From assembly GCA_014706295.1 (NCBI GenBank), contig JACSVZ010000007.1, positions 43,042,975-43,106,974 of the forward strand: a DNA stretch of 64,000 nt, written 5' to 3'. How positions within the stretch are numbered: position 1 is the stretch's first letter; each line of letters begins with the position of its first letter. The position numbers and the translations under genes are program-made. The stretch is from Lycocorax pyrrhopterus obiensis. Its lineage: Eukaryota > Chordata > Aves > Passeriformes > Paradisaeidae. The notes below the pieces were generated by a model. The model searched no databases. It was not told where the DNA came from and worked only from the letters and a program-made list of their open reading frames with translations. Positions 10,258-24,175 of the stretch are shown one piece after another.

Positions 10258-10900
10258 GTGATATGATTATTGAGAAACGCGTCTCCCCGAATTAAAGTGC
10301 AAACAAAACCATATGCTGAAGTCAATAGTATGGGTTTTATTGAACCATAAAATGTGAGGTAGAGAGATAGAAAGAAGTATAAAAGAGAGAAAAGAGAGAG
10401 ATAGATTAAGCAGAAGATAGTCACTATCTATGCATCCAGCGCCATCCTGTTGGTCCTTCTTCACCCTGGGCTTCTCAGTGGTGGGGAGCCTGAGGTCACT
10501 CAAAACTTTTCCCTATTTATATATCTTTGCAGACAAAGGAATTAATGTTCATTGGTTACACACTTCTTTTATTCTATTGGTTAAATTATCCCCTTGCTTC
10601 TAATGCTAATTAATCCTATGCTCACTCTTTCTGGTTTTTTTAGTTGGTGGGTTTCTTGAGTTGGTGGGTTGTGAGTCAGTGGTCGCCCCCGATGGAACTA
10701 CCTTTTACCCAGTCCAAGCTGATTCAGCACACTTGCTTTCCTTGTGGCCCATAAATTCTGCATTCTTTATGTCCATTATGAGTTGTACATTCTCCTCTCA
10801 CAGCTTTGTTTACCTCCCCCTAGGCTTGAGGTAACACTTGGACAATAGAATCACCTCTATCTTATCTCAAGTTCTGAGTCATGGAGGCTTAATTTACAGT
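10258..10900 (-). mobile_element. Avian ERV LTR remnant, antisense
   Basis: On the minus strand the segment reads like a retroviral LTR. A TATA box (GATATATAAATAGGG, about 10509-10523) is followed about 180 bp later by a polyadenylation signal in GGTTCAATAAAACCC (about 10334-10348), then a GC-containing end near 10264-10290. Phrases such as CGCCATCCTGTTGGTCCTTC and TTGGTGGGTTTCTTGAG match a repeat family I recall from bird genomes. The left edge is probably between 10258 and 10275. The right edge is not resolved and could be from about 10770 to 10900 or beyond. No target duplication identified. No viral coding sequence adjoins it. Confidence 0.6.
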
Positions 10901-13900
10901 CCAAGTTCCCGGTATCCATGGAGGCATATTTGGGGAAGGGACTGGGAGGTGGGGAGTTCCCTCAGGTCATAGATGCCATCTGTCCCATAACTTGGGGTGA
11001 TCTTCGTTTGACTGGTGATATGTATAGGAGAAGTTGCTTCTTTACGAAGTTTGCCACAGTGGGAAGTTTTGTCTGAGTGCATTACCCAGGATGTGCTGAC
11101 CAGATCTCACCTCTGCATGGAGTTAGTGCCATCCTGTCACTCTGTTCTGCGCTCATCTCATGGCAAAGTCATTATGTGGCCTTAACAGCGTTTGAGGCAG
11201 GCAACTGTGATCTTTAAGTCCTTACGCTGTGTTGCTAGGTCTGTGCGCTTGAGCGGCTGCGCTGGTCAGGAAGAGCTAGCTGGTTCTGAAAACCGTGTTG
11301 TCTTACTCTGGCTGGCTGCACTTGTCATATAGTTAATCCACAACTTTGAGAAAATTCACGCGTGGGTAATAGAGATTGGACTGCCTGGCTAGCAGCAGGA
11401 ACCAGAATAGTGATCCTTGGGAAAAAACCCCAAAACAAAACAGTTAAAAAAAGATGAGTTCAGTCCAAATCCCAAACTTAGTTTTGGTGCTGCCTTGCAG
11501 TCATCTTTTGTCTTCTTCTCTCTTGTAATGTAATTTGTGATTATCACTGTGACTAATGGGGATACAGATATTGATGTCTCCACAAAGTTTTATAAAAAGC
11601 TTATTGAAAAAGAAGCTTAAGTTTTCTGTCAGTTGGCTTCCTAGCTAGCCTGGAATAAGAGTTTCTTGCAAGAGTTTTCTCCTTAAGGTTGTGATCTGCA
11701 GTAATGCTGTTTATCATAGGGTGTGGCTGGGTGGATATAATTTTATTTTCAGCCCAGAGGGTTGTCACAATTTCCTCTTTGTATGAATATTTAATATTAG
11801 AGGGAAGGTGGAGCTGAGATTTCATACAGGGGTCATGGAAGCAGCAATGCTGAGCTAGATGTTGTTCTGTGGCTGTAATTGCCTTGACAAGTCATCATCA
11901 TACTGATGCTCGACTTGTGGTGTCAGGTTTTGTATGTTATGTGCCAGGCCTCTGATGTGATGTCAGAGTCTGAAGCTGCTCTCCTGCCTGACCTCTGGAT
12001 TAAAGGGAGGAGAATGAGCTAGAGAAGAGCATGTGAGCATCTTGTATAGGAAATGAAACTTCGCTGCTTAAATACAAACTGTCACACAGAGATCAAATCC
12101 TTCTGGTTACGTCTGTAGAGCCTTGGGCGTGATTTTCCTAGGCACTGAACATCCCAATTTGATTGAAATCAGGAGGAGATACAGCTTCTTAGTGTCTCTT
12201 TAAATCAGGATCTTAATTTTATTTATGGGTGCTATGAACATAACACTTAGCAGAGGCCATTTTTATGTGCGCTCTAAGTCAAGCCAATGGAGCAAAGAAA
12301 GCAATGACAAGAAAATCTTCAGCAGCTTTATTATTTATATAATCATTTGTATTCTATTAGCTTGCACAATGTGCTAAGAGCCACCAACATAGTCATCCCA
12401 AGCTCATAATGCTCTGTGAGAAGAAAAAACCCAAGCAACCACTTAAGAATGAGAGGAAGAAAACAGATAATCAGAATGTGCTTTGTAATCTTCACTTGAC
12501 TAGGCAATGACAGGAGATGTCTATGAGCAGATGTCTTGACTTGCTGGCAGCTTTAGAGCTATAGTCTGCTTAAAAGCAACCCACTTATGGTAGTGGGCCA
12601 GTAATGCTTTCAGCCAGCTTGATCCTGGAGGAGGCAGAACTGGGTTAGTGCAGTGCTTGCGTGCTTATAATGTGTCTGGTTCCGGAACCAGCTATGGAGA
12701 ACTTCACTTGGCTTTCTGCATAGCTTGTCAGCATATTTCATAAATCAGTCCCTATAGCTTATGTTTTAAGATTACATTTTTCCCTCTGTGGCCAAAAAGG
12801 ATGCTCAGTCTCTCGTTAGCCGGTACTGGAGGAGCTTGGGTTTTTAACAAAAATATTCTAAGCTAAGAAAGTTAGATGAAGGTGTAGGATAGACTAATAG
12901 CAAATATTGTTCCTTTCGATTTGTGCTTTCTAGCAGAGCAAAGCTTTTCTTTCAGAGTAAAGTCCTAGCTATGTAATTGCCTGTTACCAGAGACACAGCA
13001 CACCCCTGAGTGGATTGCACTGTTTGTAACGGTGGAAAACATCCTGCCAAGCCCTGTACTGATCTCTTGAAGGTGTTAAAGCAGAATGCTCTATTCCTAC
13101 TCCTCTGCATTCATTCAAGACTGCCTCTAGGGATGTGTCACTTTCCTAGGAAGGCAAAGGGATTTATGCAGACTTTGAGGTGAAACTTTCAGCCTTTCCC
13201 CTGTAATCTCTTGTATTTCATTTAGACTGCATCAGTCTGAGAGTACACCAACCAATTTGCTCATGTTGGGGCTAAGAGGGCTCCTTGACTGGAGCATTAC
13301 CTTCCCACTTCCTCTGAGATGACATGCAGGTGCTGAAGTGCCAGGGGGCAGAGTGCCTAATGACCATCTGTGCCCCTTCGCAGCAGGAAGGGACCTCTCC
13401 ACTCAGCAGGGGCTGGTGGGAGGAGGAGGGGCAGCCCTGGCAGGGTAGATACTTAATGTGAGCAGAGTGTAAGCCTTGGCTAGAAGGAATTGGAGTGTAT
13501 AAGAATGTGCTCCTGACAAGGAATTATAGTCTCAGGGCTCCTCAGCTGTAGTAACTATATAATATTTCCTAAAATTAATCTAAATATCTAATTATCTAGA
13601 TAATGTTTTCTTCAGGTCAGACAGTTTTTGACCTAATGTTACCTCCTTTCACCATTCTCATGAACAGATCCTCATGTCGCTTCTTTCCCTTGTGGATACA
13701 GGTTTTGACTGAATAGGTTCCACTAAATTGCTAGCAGTAATATACCTAAATCATAAATACAAGTATTTAATGTGTAGTTCAGGCTGGGATTTTTCCTGTG
13801 TTTTCATTGGAAGTAAAGATTTCCCGATGTGTGGTAAACCATGTTTGTTTTGCATTTCTCCATAGCTATCCTGGCAGTGTTGCAGCATACCTGACTCTGT

Positions 13901-16900
13901 AATGAGGGAACAAGACTGGAAAATAGTCATACAGAATATGCAAATAGGGTAGTACACAGACATGAAATACAGACATTGCATTGTAGTTGCACAGAATCTT
14001 AGGCTTTTTGGACCTTCATTCTTAAGAATCATTCTAGAGGAAACCTGGGGGGAAGCTGGTGTATTTCCTATCATGGATGAAACCACATATAGAGATGGGG
14101 GTAGGAGAAGATGCAAGAACACATCTTGAGACAATTGAGCAGAAATAATTTTAATGGGAGTCAGGGAAGGTGTGACAGTGCTTTAACAGATAGTGATTGT
14201 TAAACAGGGAGAAGCACTGACTGAAGGTGGAAAGGGAAAAGGATCCATTAATGGGTTTAATGACACTTGTATGTCCAGAAAGAGTTAGGACAAGAAAGGT
14301 AACAAGAAACAGCTGTGTTTTGCATGTAATGAAGGGCTTCAGGGAGGAGTTTTCAGTAATCAAGGATGGAGATGGAAAGTGGCAGGGTGGCAAATTTAGC
14401 TGTGTGGGCAAAGAGGGGAAAATGGTATTTCAATATCCAGTTGCTAGGGAAGGGAGAGAATCAGAATATTTCCTGGGATTAGGGAGCCAGCCATTCAGAT
14501 TTGATTTACTTGGAGCAGGACTTAAATGGTACAGATGGAGGTGCTTTAGAAGAGCCTAAGGTGGTCCCTAGATAATGGATATTCATGAGAGAATTTATGA
14601 AATCTTCACATTTTTTTATCAATGCTTTATTAAAATCTCAATTCTGAAAAATGTTGATTGGTACTAACAGCTTGATGGATGCAGTGAGGCTTGCATATGG
14701 GTGGACTATGGCAGAAATTATTACAGGGGTCAGGCACCATCTGGCTGTGATGGGAGAAAGCTGTGAAAGCTTAGATCATTTCTGTCTGCAATTTAACTTC
14801 TAGGAGCCAGATTTCAAAATGGTTCATGAATGTGCCCAGTTGCTGTATGTAAATCTCAGATGCTATCTGCAAGCCAGGTCTTTTTCAGGACTATTTGATG
14901 TGTAGTGATGATGTGGTTTCTGTTTGGGGATGCGTTTTTCTGTCTGGAGTGTCACACTTGGGAGGAGGCTAAAGGTGCAGATGGAAGGCAGCCTAAAACT
15001 GGAGGCAGAGAAAAACAGGAAAACAGGCAGACAGAGAAAGTTGTAGTTGTAAGAGCCCCTCCCTGAGCCCAAAAGCTTTTGGGTGCCCAAGATCCCCTTC
15101 CACAGCAGTGGTTTAACAGAACCCCAGGAATGCAAAAGAGGAGAGTCAGGAATCAACAGTGTGGGGATTGTACTGAGGAACAGTGGAGGAAGTTACCACA
15201 TGAATGGCACTAATTGCCCACACATGTTAATCCAATACTGCTGCTCCAGCTGTCCTATTGTGTTTGGGCCTGTCTGCTTCCTATCTGTATTATTTAATGA
15301 ATTTAACATTTGAAAAAGAAAGGGAGAGGCTAGTGGCACTATGTACAAGCAGACAAAGCACGGCCAAGGGTTGAATATGATTCCACTCCTCGAAATATTA
15401 CTTGTTCTTAATCTTGGTCTCTCATTACTGTTCTCTGCCAGAGCATTCCAAATAGACTGGATGATGATTATGACCCTGATTCCCAAGATTCCATATCAAG
15501 AGGTCCGTAAAGTTTTTGGTTGCCTCTCACTTTTAAACTTCCAGTTGCATTGCTGCTGCCGTGACAGATCAGTCTCCTGTTGAAGCTGTACACTGTGTGT
15601 CTTGAGAGTCAAGAAACTGGGACAGTCAGTCATTTTCTCTGTGCATGTGCACAGCATCCAACACAAGGCCTTCATCAGGTTTTTGAGTGCCACTGTTGTA
15701 GCAACATAAAACAATGGAGACACAGGCCAGCATTTTGAGTAGCTGCTGATGACATTCTTAAGCTAATAAGAAAAAAACCCCACTTATTTCTGGAAAGATT
15801 TAATTTGGAGGTGGGAACAGAGGCATTGGGAAATTGAGAGCAATACGATAGGAGGCAAGATGCAGAGAGAATTCTGAGTAGACCAATACATGGGGAAGGA
15901 AATATGATACTGTTTTCTCATTGGGTAAGGCTTATAAGCTTAGGTCCTGGGCTGGTTTGCATTTGGTATTTCTGTATTAGCTCAGAGTCAGAAGGGATAT
16001 ATGGTTGGTCAATTGAACATTTCTCAGATTACTGTCTTGCTGCCAACACACATTGGATGCTTGGGCAAAAATCCTGGAAGGCTTTGTGGTACACAGTGTA
16101 GAATAGCTTTTGCTTTCATGTATGAGTAGGGGAAATGACATGAAGCCAAGGTGAGCAAGAGGCACTCTGAACCAAGCAGCTGAAAGCTGAAACACCTGTC
16201 TCTGGACTTGACAGCACTGAAAAAGAAGCAATATTTTGAGAAGGACTATTTAAAACCAAACTTTTTAATCTTGCTAGCGGAACTTATGTTGCCCTGCCAG
16301 GCCTCTGCCGTTCTGCCAGAAGGAGTGACATGTGCTTCCCTTGTTTAGCTTGCCTGTAGGTTTACATTTGCACTTCATTCTGTATCCATAAAAGATTGGA
16401 TGTGTTAGCCTCTTTTCACAGGAGTAACTACTAGAGTGAAATAGGGGAAAATGTATCACACTATTTCTGTCAAACCAGGCATAAGTTAAGTAAGTCTTCT
16501 ATGGTTCATGGTCTCAATGCTAACATTTAGCGGAGTGATGAATTTCAGCCTCTCTGGAGAAGGCACTTGCTTCAGCTGATTTTTCTAGTAGCATCTTTAG
16601 GGAATCATTTGGCAAGGGTGGGAGAAAAGAAGAATGAATTTGTCAGTCTTCCCAACACATAAAGTCTGTGCTCATACTGTGAGCCAGAAAGAAAGGAAGA
16701 GGATACAGATTTCTAGGCAGTATCCATGAGTCATGGGAGATGAAAGGTCAGGGGTAAGCATACACAGAGGAAAGCATCCCATGGTACAGTAACACAGTGT
16801 CAACTTTTGACTGTTAATTCATCTGAAGGAATCAAGGCATTGAGGAACAAACGTAGCCATCCCTGTAGTTTTTAAGCTTTTTCCTATTTAATGCTTTAAT

Positions 16901-18400
16901 AATATTAGCTGATAGGACCCTTCAGACAAAGAGTTCAGTAGGTAATTTTATCAAGGTGACCTCAGAGATCTTGTCTTCTTTCAAACTATCAGTTAAAATA
17001 CAGTACCAAAGGGAATAAATGTCATTATCCTCTTCCTTCAGATGCAACTGAGGCACAGGTATGATGTGTCTTGGTCAACATCATAGAGCCTGCCATTGGT
17101 AGAACAATAGATAAGAGGGAAATCCTACCTATTGCTCTTTTTGTTCCTCTTCCACCTGGCAGGGATAGCCCATGTCTTCCGTACAGAGTAACAACTGATT
17201 GATGTTCCTGCTGGGGAATACTAGAGGTTGTTACATCAAAAGTGTATCTTAACTTGGCAGCTGAATGAGTATGAAATGCCTGCCTAGTTTCTCTTAAGAG
17301 TCAACTTGGATAAGGAAATGAAGGACAAGTCCAGAACAGACTCTTCTTCCAAGCAATCTAAGTTGAGGCTGGGGAATGTTCAAATGAAGATCAGTCCTGA
17401 CAAACAGTTGGTGTTGCAGCTCATTTTTGAAAGTGAGCAGGATCTGATGGGCATTTCTCAGCTTTGTGCTGTTTCTGTTGGATTTCAGTTCAAGACATTA
17501 GGAATTGCATCATAAGGGCAGCATATCTTGGGAGATTTCTTCCATGTGTGACCAGAATGGAAAATGATCTTCCAGTTACATATTCAGTTAAAGCTTAAAC
17601 TTGAACTGGATTTGGAGAGACTCTTAATTGAAGTATATGTTGCTCTGGACATTTCAGAGGTTAATATTTCACTTTCTCATGTTCTCACATTTTTAGTATG
17701 GATTAATGGCCTGGCCCACAGGAGCTACAGTCCATAGGCTTGTCCAGTGTATTTGTGTGCTGCCAGTGCTGTAGCTTTGCTTTAGGTAGGGGTTATTCAA
17801 AGCCTCTGTTCCTTATGTAGCTTTGCCCTTGCCTACTCTACCAGAGTGAAGTTTCTGATAGCATTATTGTCTTGCTTCATGCATGACACAGAAAAGAACT
17901 TGGTCACCTTGGCTTATATGCTTCCATAACAAGAGTTTTGCTGGCAAAATGATATTGAATGAGCGTTGCAAAATAACATAAGCTAACCTCAGTTACTGAT
18001 CAATCTCTTTCATCAAATGTTTCTGGATGCATAGAAAAGTGGAAGAGTAATGTGCTCATGACATATCTGTAGAAAGTTTACTCATGACCTCATATATCCA
18101 TGAAAAATATTCCTGTTAAACAGGAAAGAAATTTAAAATTGCTTCATTAAATTAATGTTTAGTGAATGGAGTGTGAAAACAAAGTGCTAGAATTATTTTT
18201 GAATTAGTAAAACATGGGAAATCCAAAGACAGGAACTGAGTTTTTAGCTTTGGGATGGGAGATGGAGGAGATGATATTTTATCAGTTGTGTACTGTAAAA
18301 AACTCTAGGCTCCTAAAATTCTTTCTTTAATGCAATTCATATAGCAAAGGCTGTAGAATCCTACAGCTATAATGACTCTAGAAGTAAAAACCTGTTGGGT

Positions 18401-18430
18401 TGGTTTGTTTGTTTTTGTTTGTTTGTTTTC
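18401..18430 (+). repeat. (GTTT)n microsatellite
   Basis: Imperfect TTTG/GTTT repeat, about seven units, with one TTTTT interruption. Confidence 0.8.
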
Positions 18431-19404
18431 ATAGGTGTATCCACAAATTTAAAAAATACGGGTTCTTGTTAAGGTCACATTTACTACAGTATAGTCTTTT
18501 GTTCTCTGGGACTCTTATCAGTCAGCAGACAGCATCTTCTAGGCATTCTAGGTCAGCCTGAGCACACTCATTTTCTTGGGGATTAATTTATAAGATAATT
18601 CACATATCAGCAGTTCAGTGGCGTTAAACTCCTAAACTTACAGCACTACTAGAAATTTTACAAAAGTAATTAATAGCCAAAGTCTGGATAATAGAGTATG
18701 TATGTAGATTGAGCATACCCTCTAAAGCAAGCATTGATGAGCAAGCATAGAAACTGGATCTTTCTATGTATGAGGTGTAAGCTGTTTCTTTTTGCAGGGC
18801 TGTTTGAACTATGTACTGCCACTTATAAGCTAAAGAGAATCTATGGAGGTAACACAAAGTAGTGTCTAACCCAGTTCAACTCTCTTCAACTGCCACTGGA
18901 ACAGGTACCTAGGGAGGAAACTAGCAGCTGAGGTCAGTGTCACCACTGGGCAGTGCAGCCAGTGGGCTGATAGGTCACAACAGTAATGGAGCACTCCACT
19001 GAGTCCTGACTGAGCTGCCCACAGGTGACTCTCAGTCCTGGTGTTGTGGCCATCTTTGCAGTAGGATCATCAAGATCAGGCTTTTCTTTCCTGCATAATG
19101 GACCCAACTCCTGCTGAGCTTCTGTGGCTGCAAGAGATGTGCCATGTGCTATGGTTCAGAAAATGAGTGTTTACAGGTGTAGAACTCTATTTACATCAAC
19201 AAATTCAGAAAATGGGGATTGGAGCAATATAGCCTGTGTTTGGTGCATATAATAAAGTTAGTTGGTAACTATTAAATATTAAAGCAAAAATCCTTACAAA
19301 AATATGTGGTCTAATCCCTATCCATTCAAGACTGAGCAAACTAAGACAGGGTATATTGATAGACAAACATAGCTGAGTCCAAAGTCATCAGCAGAGCAGT
19401 GGTG

Positions 19405-19442
19405 ATACTCTGGTGATTACTCTGGCAATTACTCTGGCAAGG
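19405..19442 (+). repeat. Short tandem triplicate, 12-bp unit
   Basis: Three consecutive units of TACTCTGG followed by TGAT, CAAT and CAAG. A minor local duplication. Confidence 0.75.
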
Positions 19443-22400
19443 ATTTCTGGCTGTCTTTTTCATATGCTGTTAGCCAAATGTGGGCCCATCCTAATGGATG
19501 CCATGATCTTAACTTCAGCTGTCCAAAGTCTGATGTGCTCATCTTAAAATGAAAGTAAATGAACTTCTTTTGCTTTACTTGGCAATGTAGTTCACTGAGA
19601 TCAGTAAATTCTTGGTTTGGATGAATAATAAAAATAAATAGGAGAGATGTTATTATTTGTTGCTCCTTATACAGTAAGGAGAATTGCTAAGGATCCATCC
19701 TTATACTGTCAGACAGAAGTGCAGATGAGTGTAGTTTTGGAGAGTCAGGACCTAGTATATGCTAGTATTAATAAAATTACATGAGAGAAGTTGCAAGACT
19801 GTTCTGTTTTTTACATGTGTATAAAACAGGCACTTTCAGCTACTTGACAAGTGTTGCCTCTTTGGGAGCAGCAGACTAACCCTGAAAGTTGGAGCATTGT
19901 TATGAAATGTGCATATGTATTGTGGGTAGTGGGGAAAGACTGAGCTGCTGTTACCCACCACAAACATCCAGGCTCAGCTGTGCCAGCAAGGGAGGCAGGA
20001 AAGGACGGTGAAGTTTGAATACTGAGTGAGTGGGCTGGACAACTCCTCCCAGGTCCACCACTCCTCTGTAGCAGAGAGCCAGCTGTCAAGTGTGAGGAGC
20101 CCAGGAGTGGGCAGGCAGCTCATGGGCAGCATTTGTTATTTGAACTGCATGGAAAAGGCACTGGGCTTGATATAATACAAGGTTTTGTATAGTCTCTGAT
20201 ACTCTCTCTGTTCTCATTCTTTGTCATTGCTGCTCTCTGGCTTTGGTCTGCTTCTGTTGATGTCGTCTGTTGCACTGAATATTTGTGCTTTGGGATTGTT
20301 TTATCTCTCTCCTTCCTTCAGACTGCACAGGCAGAATTCATTTAGTTGGAATTAACAGTGTATGTATCTAGATTCCTAAGCAAATCAATGGGATTAATAT
20401 AGATATGTGGAAAGATGCAATTTTAGCTCTGAATTGCTACTTACAAGGTTTAATAGCTCTTTGAGCTACAGTTCCATAAGTGGAAGTGTTAGAAATGGTA
20501 ACATCAGAGCTCAAAGATGAGTTAGGGTCAGCCCCCCACCCCTGCTTCCTGTAGCTATCTAGACACAGAAGTAGGAAATGAGTTATTTGAATAGATAGTA
20601 GGGGAATATCAGGAGGATTGTTATATTGCATACACTGGCTACTGGTGACTTCATGTTGCCAGAAGGGGGGAAAACTCAAATGCTTGTATTTTCTAAGCAC
20701 AAATCTTAGCACTTGAACACTTAATTCATCAGGGCGAGCATCGGTTCTCTGTGAGCTGCATGGGGCTGATGACACACAACTGAACAGTAGCAACTGCATC
20801 CAGGAAAGCAGCAATGCATAGTGTGTGAGTTACTAACCTCGTCTGTCCGCGATGGAAGAGGCTGAGAGGTGGCATCTCATTTCTAGCACTCTGAGAGTTA
20901 ATTGTGAGTGATGCCTGCAAAGCTTTCTTACTGTATCAGCGTTAGCAAGCAGAGTGAACACAGAGGTTTGGGAACGGTGGCAGAGATGAAAAATGGCATT
21001 TGGAAATCGGGCTTGAGAATGGCATAATCATTCCTGTCAAATCTGTGCCTTTCTTTCTGATTATTAGCCATTTTAAGTGAAATGGGTTTTGCATCTAGAA
21101 CAAGTCTCTGAACAGATGATTAATGGTTTTATCTGTAATAACTTTACATTTTATAGAACCCTGCTAGGAGTCCGCATCTGGTGTGCCAAGCTATTTAAAG
21201 CTGTGTTAATTCTGTTAATTGCTCTACGTTTATTTGGATTGCTGGCACCTGCGGGCTTTAGGATAATGGGGGTGGGGGTGTGTGTGTACATTCCCTCTCT
21301 CTTTCTAGCTGAGAAAAATTGAGAGGACTATTTCCTCAGCTAGGAACAGCAACCTTGGCAGAACATCCTGGCTGGATTGGTTGTCCTTGAGATTTCCCTT
21401 TATTTTACTACAGCTGAATGCAGTGAGATGCCAGCCAGAGGCAAGATGTTCCCCTGATTGGGGCAGGAGGTAGGCGGACAATCTGCTTTTGCATGCACTT
21501 GCCAACATGAGGCAGCAGCAGCAACAGGGAAGGAAGCCAGTGATTTTTCAGAAGGCTGGTCAAGTCCATACCATTCTGATCCTGCTTCTCAGCTGCCTTC
21601 CAGTGTTCCTTTTCCAGCGTAGTTTTGTTTGTGAAGTGTTCCAGTGGATTGCAAGCCCTGAACAGATGTGAAAATAAGTATGCTGATGCTTTCTGAATTT
21701 ATGTCAGAGAAAAGATTTGGCTGTGGATTCAAGACATTTGAGGTGACTAAAACATTTCTGTGAAATGCTAGGAGAGCAGAATGGTTGTTTTCATATTTGC
21801 AGCTGGATTGGTCAAACCACTGGAACAGTCTGGACCAGGCTCTGATGACAAAATTTTTCCCAATCTCTGGCAAGATTGCTGCATGGGCAGCAAAATGGGG
21901 AAGCAAAGGGTTTCCCTAATATTGTTAACTGCTGACTTAAAAGTGCAGCAGAGCCCTAAAGGTTTGGTACTTGGAGGTTTTTAGCTAATATGAGCTCAAT
22001 ATAGTTACAGTCTGAGTGGGTAGAGGAGGTGGTTATTCTGGTTATGTAGGGGCCAGTTCTCTCACACCTCTGACGTGGGTTTCAAGTCTATGTTTTAACT
22101 TCAGTGATGCTAGGACAACTTCCCAACAAACAGATAATTAACCAAGAAGATCAGTTCACACCCTATTACTTGTTTTATGGCTATGTTCAAAACTGCAGTT
22201 TTTCTTGAGAAGACCAGTGAGACACTAAAGTGAAATCTGTTCTCCTGGTGCTGATGATGTGACCATGTATTTCTGCAGCTGCCCTATATAACCCCTTATG
22301 GTGACTGATTAAATGGAATGTTGGTGGTAGCCTCCCAAAGGAGGGGGACTGCCATATCACTCTTCTCAAAGATGTAAAGAACTGTAAAGAAAACCACATA

Positions 22401-23367
22401 TAGCAAAGGGAAAAGCTTTCTCAAGAGTTTGATGAACCAGGATCCTTGTGATGACTTGCCACTTCTAAAGGACAAGGCTGTCATATTTGTGATCTCTCTC
22501 AAGTAGAAGCTGTTACTGGAGATGCCCACTTTATTTATTCTGTCCAGTTAATGGTGAAACAGTCAATCACAGCATTAAAACTGGTTACAAAGCAAAGCTC
22601 TAAACAAGCATATGGTGTTTTCATATTTAAGAATGGGTTCTTCCTCTGCAGCTTCAGTATTCAGCTAGCAAGGTAAACTATCAGCTGAGCACTTTCCTCC
22701 ATTTCCCTGGTTTATATACCAGGGCTGATTTGTCCTAAAATAGCCTCATCTAAGATAATGAGAACATTGAATGCCTCCATTCTCCTTTAGTTTGGTGTGC
22801 TTGCTTCTCCCTCCTTGTCTGAGCCTGGTTCCTGTTATTCATAACTGACGCTAGTACACCACATAGATGTGCAGTGCTGTCACTTCCTCTCTCTTCTCAG
22901 TTTTTTTTCTTACTGTGTATTTCTCATATGTTCTCTAATTAGCATATGCTTAGCTCTTCTGGCTTCAGGCTAGTTTTCATGTTTACAACCTCTGTGACAC
23001 ATTTTGTTAGAACTTCACAACTCATATATCATAGGAGAAATTAATTATGCATGTAACTTATTAGGTTAATAACTTTCATCTTATTGTGAGCTTTACGTAA
23101 AGTTATGCATTAATAATTCAAAGGACAGCTTTGACATTGAGTGCATTTTCTAAAGCACTTCTATCCCTTCCTAGGAGTTTTGGGTCTATGTGAAAACCAC
23201 AGATAGTTTTTAAAAACTTGATTCCAGCTGTTTCCACATTTCTCCTGGGAGGCTGGATTTGCCTGTGCATCCAGCAGAGGAAGGCAATTAAATGTTGGTA
23301 TACTCTTTGGTTTTGCAACTGGAGTTTAAGAGAAAAACTTGGTATGTATGAGGACACCTTTCGGTAA

Positions 23368-24175
23368 GAATCATTGAAAGGTTTGGATTGGAAGAGGCCT
23401 TTAAAGGTCATCTAATCTAACCCCTCTGCAATGAGCAGAGACGTCTTTTACTAGATGAGGCTGTTCAGAGCTCCATCCAGCCTGACTTTGAATGTTTACA
23501 GGGATCTTACCACCTCTCCGGAAGGCCTGTGCGAGTGCCTCACCACCCTCATCATCAAACATTTCTTTCTTATATCTAGTCTAAATTTGCCCTCTTCTAG
23601 TTTAAAAGCATTAGCCCTTGTCCTATTGCAACAGGCCCTGCAAAAAAGTTTGTCCCTGTCTTCCTTAAAAGCTCTCCTCAAGTACTGAACAACGGCACTG
23701 AAGTTTCCACAGAACCTTCTCTTCTTCAGGCTGAACAATTCGAACTCTATCAGCCCATCCTCATACGAGAGGTGCTTTTGCCCTCTGCTCATCTTTGTGG
23801 CCCTCCTCTGCACCTGCTCCAGGGCCTTTCAGTTGGCCTTGTTAAACATGAGGTTCCCGTGAGCCCATTTCTTGAGCTTGTGCAGGTCCTTCTAGGTGGC
23901 ATCCCATTCTTCAGGGTGTGTCAGCTGCAACACTCAGCTTGGTGTCATCTCCACACTTGCTGAAGGTGCACTTGATGACACTGTCTATGTTGTTGATGAA
24001 GACACTGAATAGTCACAGTCCCATGTGTCACTGATCTCCCTTTGGGCATTGAGGTATTGACCACAGCCTTTTGGATGCAACCAATTCTTTGTCCACTGAA
24101 CAGTCCATCCATCAAATCCGTATTTCTCTAACTTAGAGAGAAGGATGTTGTGAGGAGCTGTGGCAAAGGTCTAGA
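23368..24175 (-). mobile_element. CR1 LINE fragment with ORF2 C-terminus, antisense
   Basis: The best-preserved CR1 in the window. The + strand begins AATCATTGAAAGGTTTGG (reverse of the CR1 3' end). It then runs through the conserved blocks ending near ATCAAATCCGTATTTCTC and ATGTTGTG at about 24112-24150. The minus-strand frame 23496-23813 contains QRRATKM, LSYED, LFSLKKRR, FKLEEGKFRLDIRKK and RVVRH. These are the hallmark C-terminal motifs of the CR1 ORF2 reverse-transcriptase polyprotein. Upstream parts are missing (5' truncation) and frames are broken, so it is inactive. Its antisense placement relative to NRXN3 is shared with the other CR1 copies. Confidence 0.92.

Larger units (their letters stand above)
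10901..23367 (+). other. NRXN3: NRXN3 long intron, unassigned segment
   Basis: 12.5 kb of intron with no recognised gene, RNA or well-supported transposon. Small features: a 12-bp near-perfect triplicate (TACTCTGG core) at 19405-19442, a GTTT repeat at 18401-18430, a GT-rich run near 21266-21287, and a slightly GC-richer patch near 13330-13445. The segment 10901-11350 could be more of the adjacent ERV-derived sequence, but I cannot show it. Open frames of up to 127 codons (such as 13751-14134 minus) look random. Confidence 0.7.

Noticed and set aside
23496..23813. 105-codon minus-strand frame as a host gene
   Set aside because: It is the C-terminus of CR1 ORF2 with frames broken on either side, hence a transposon relic.
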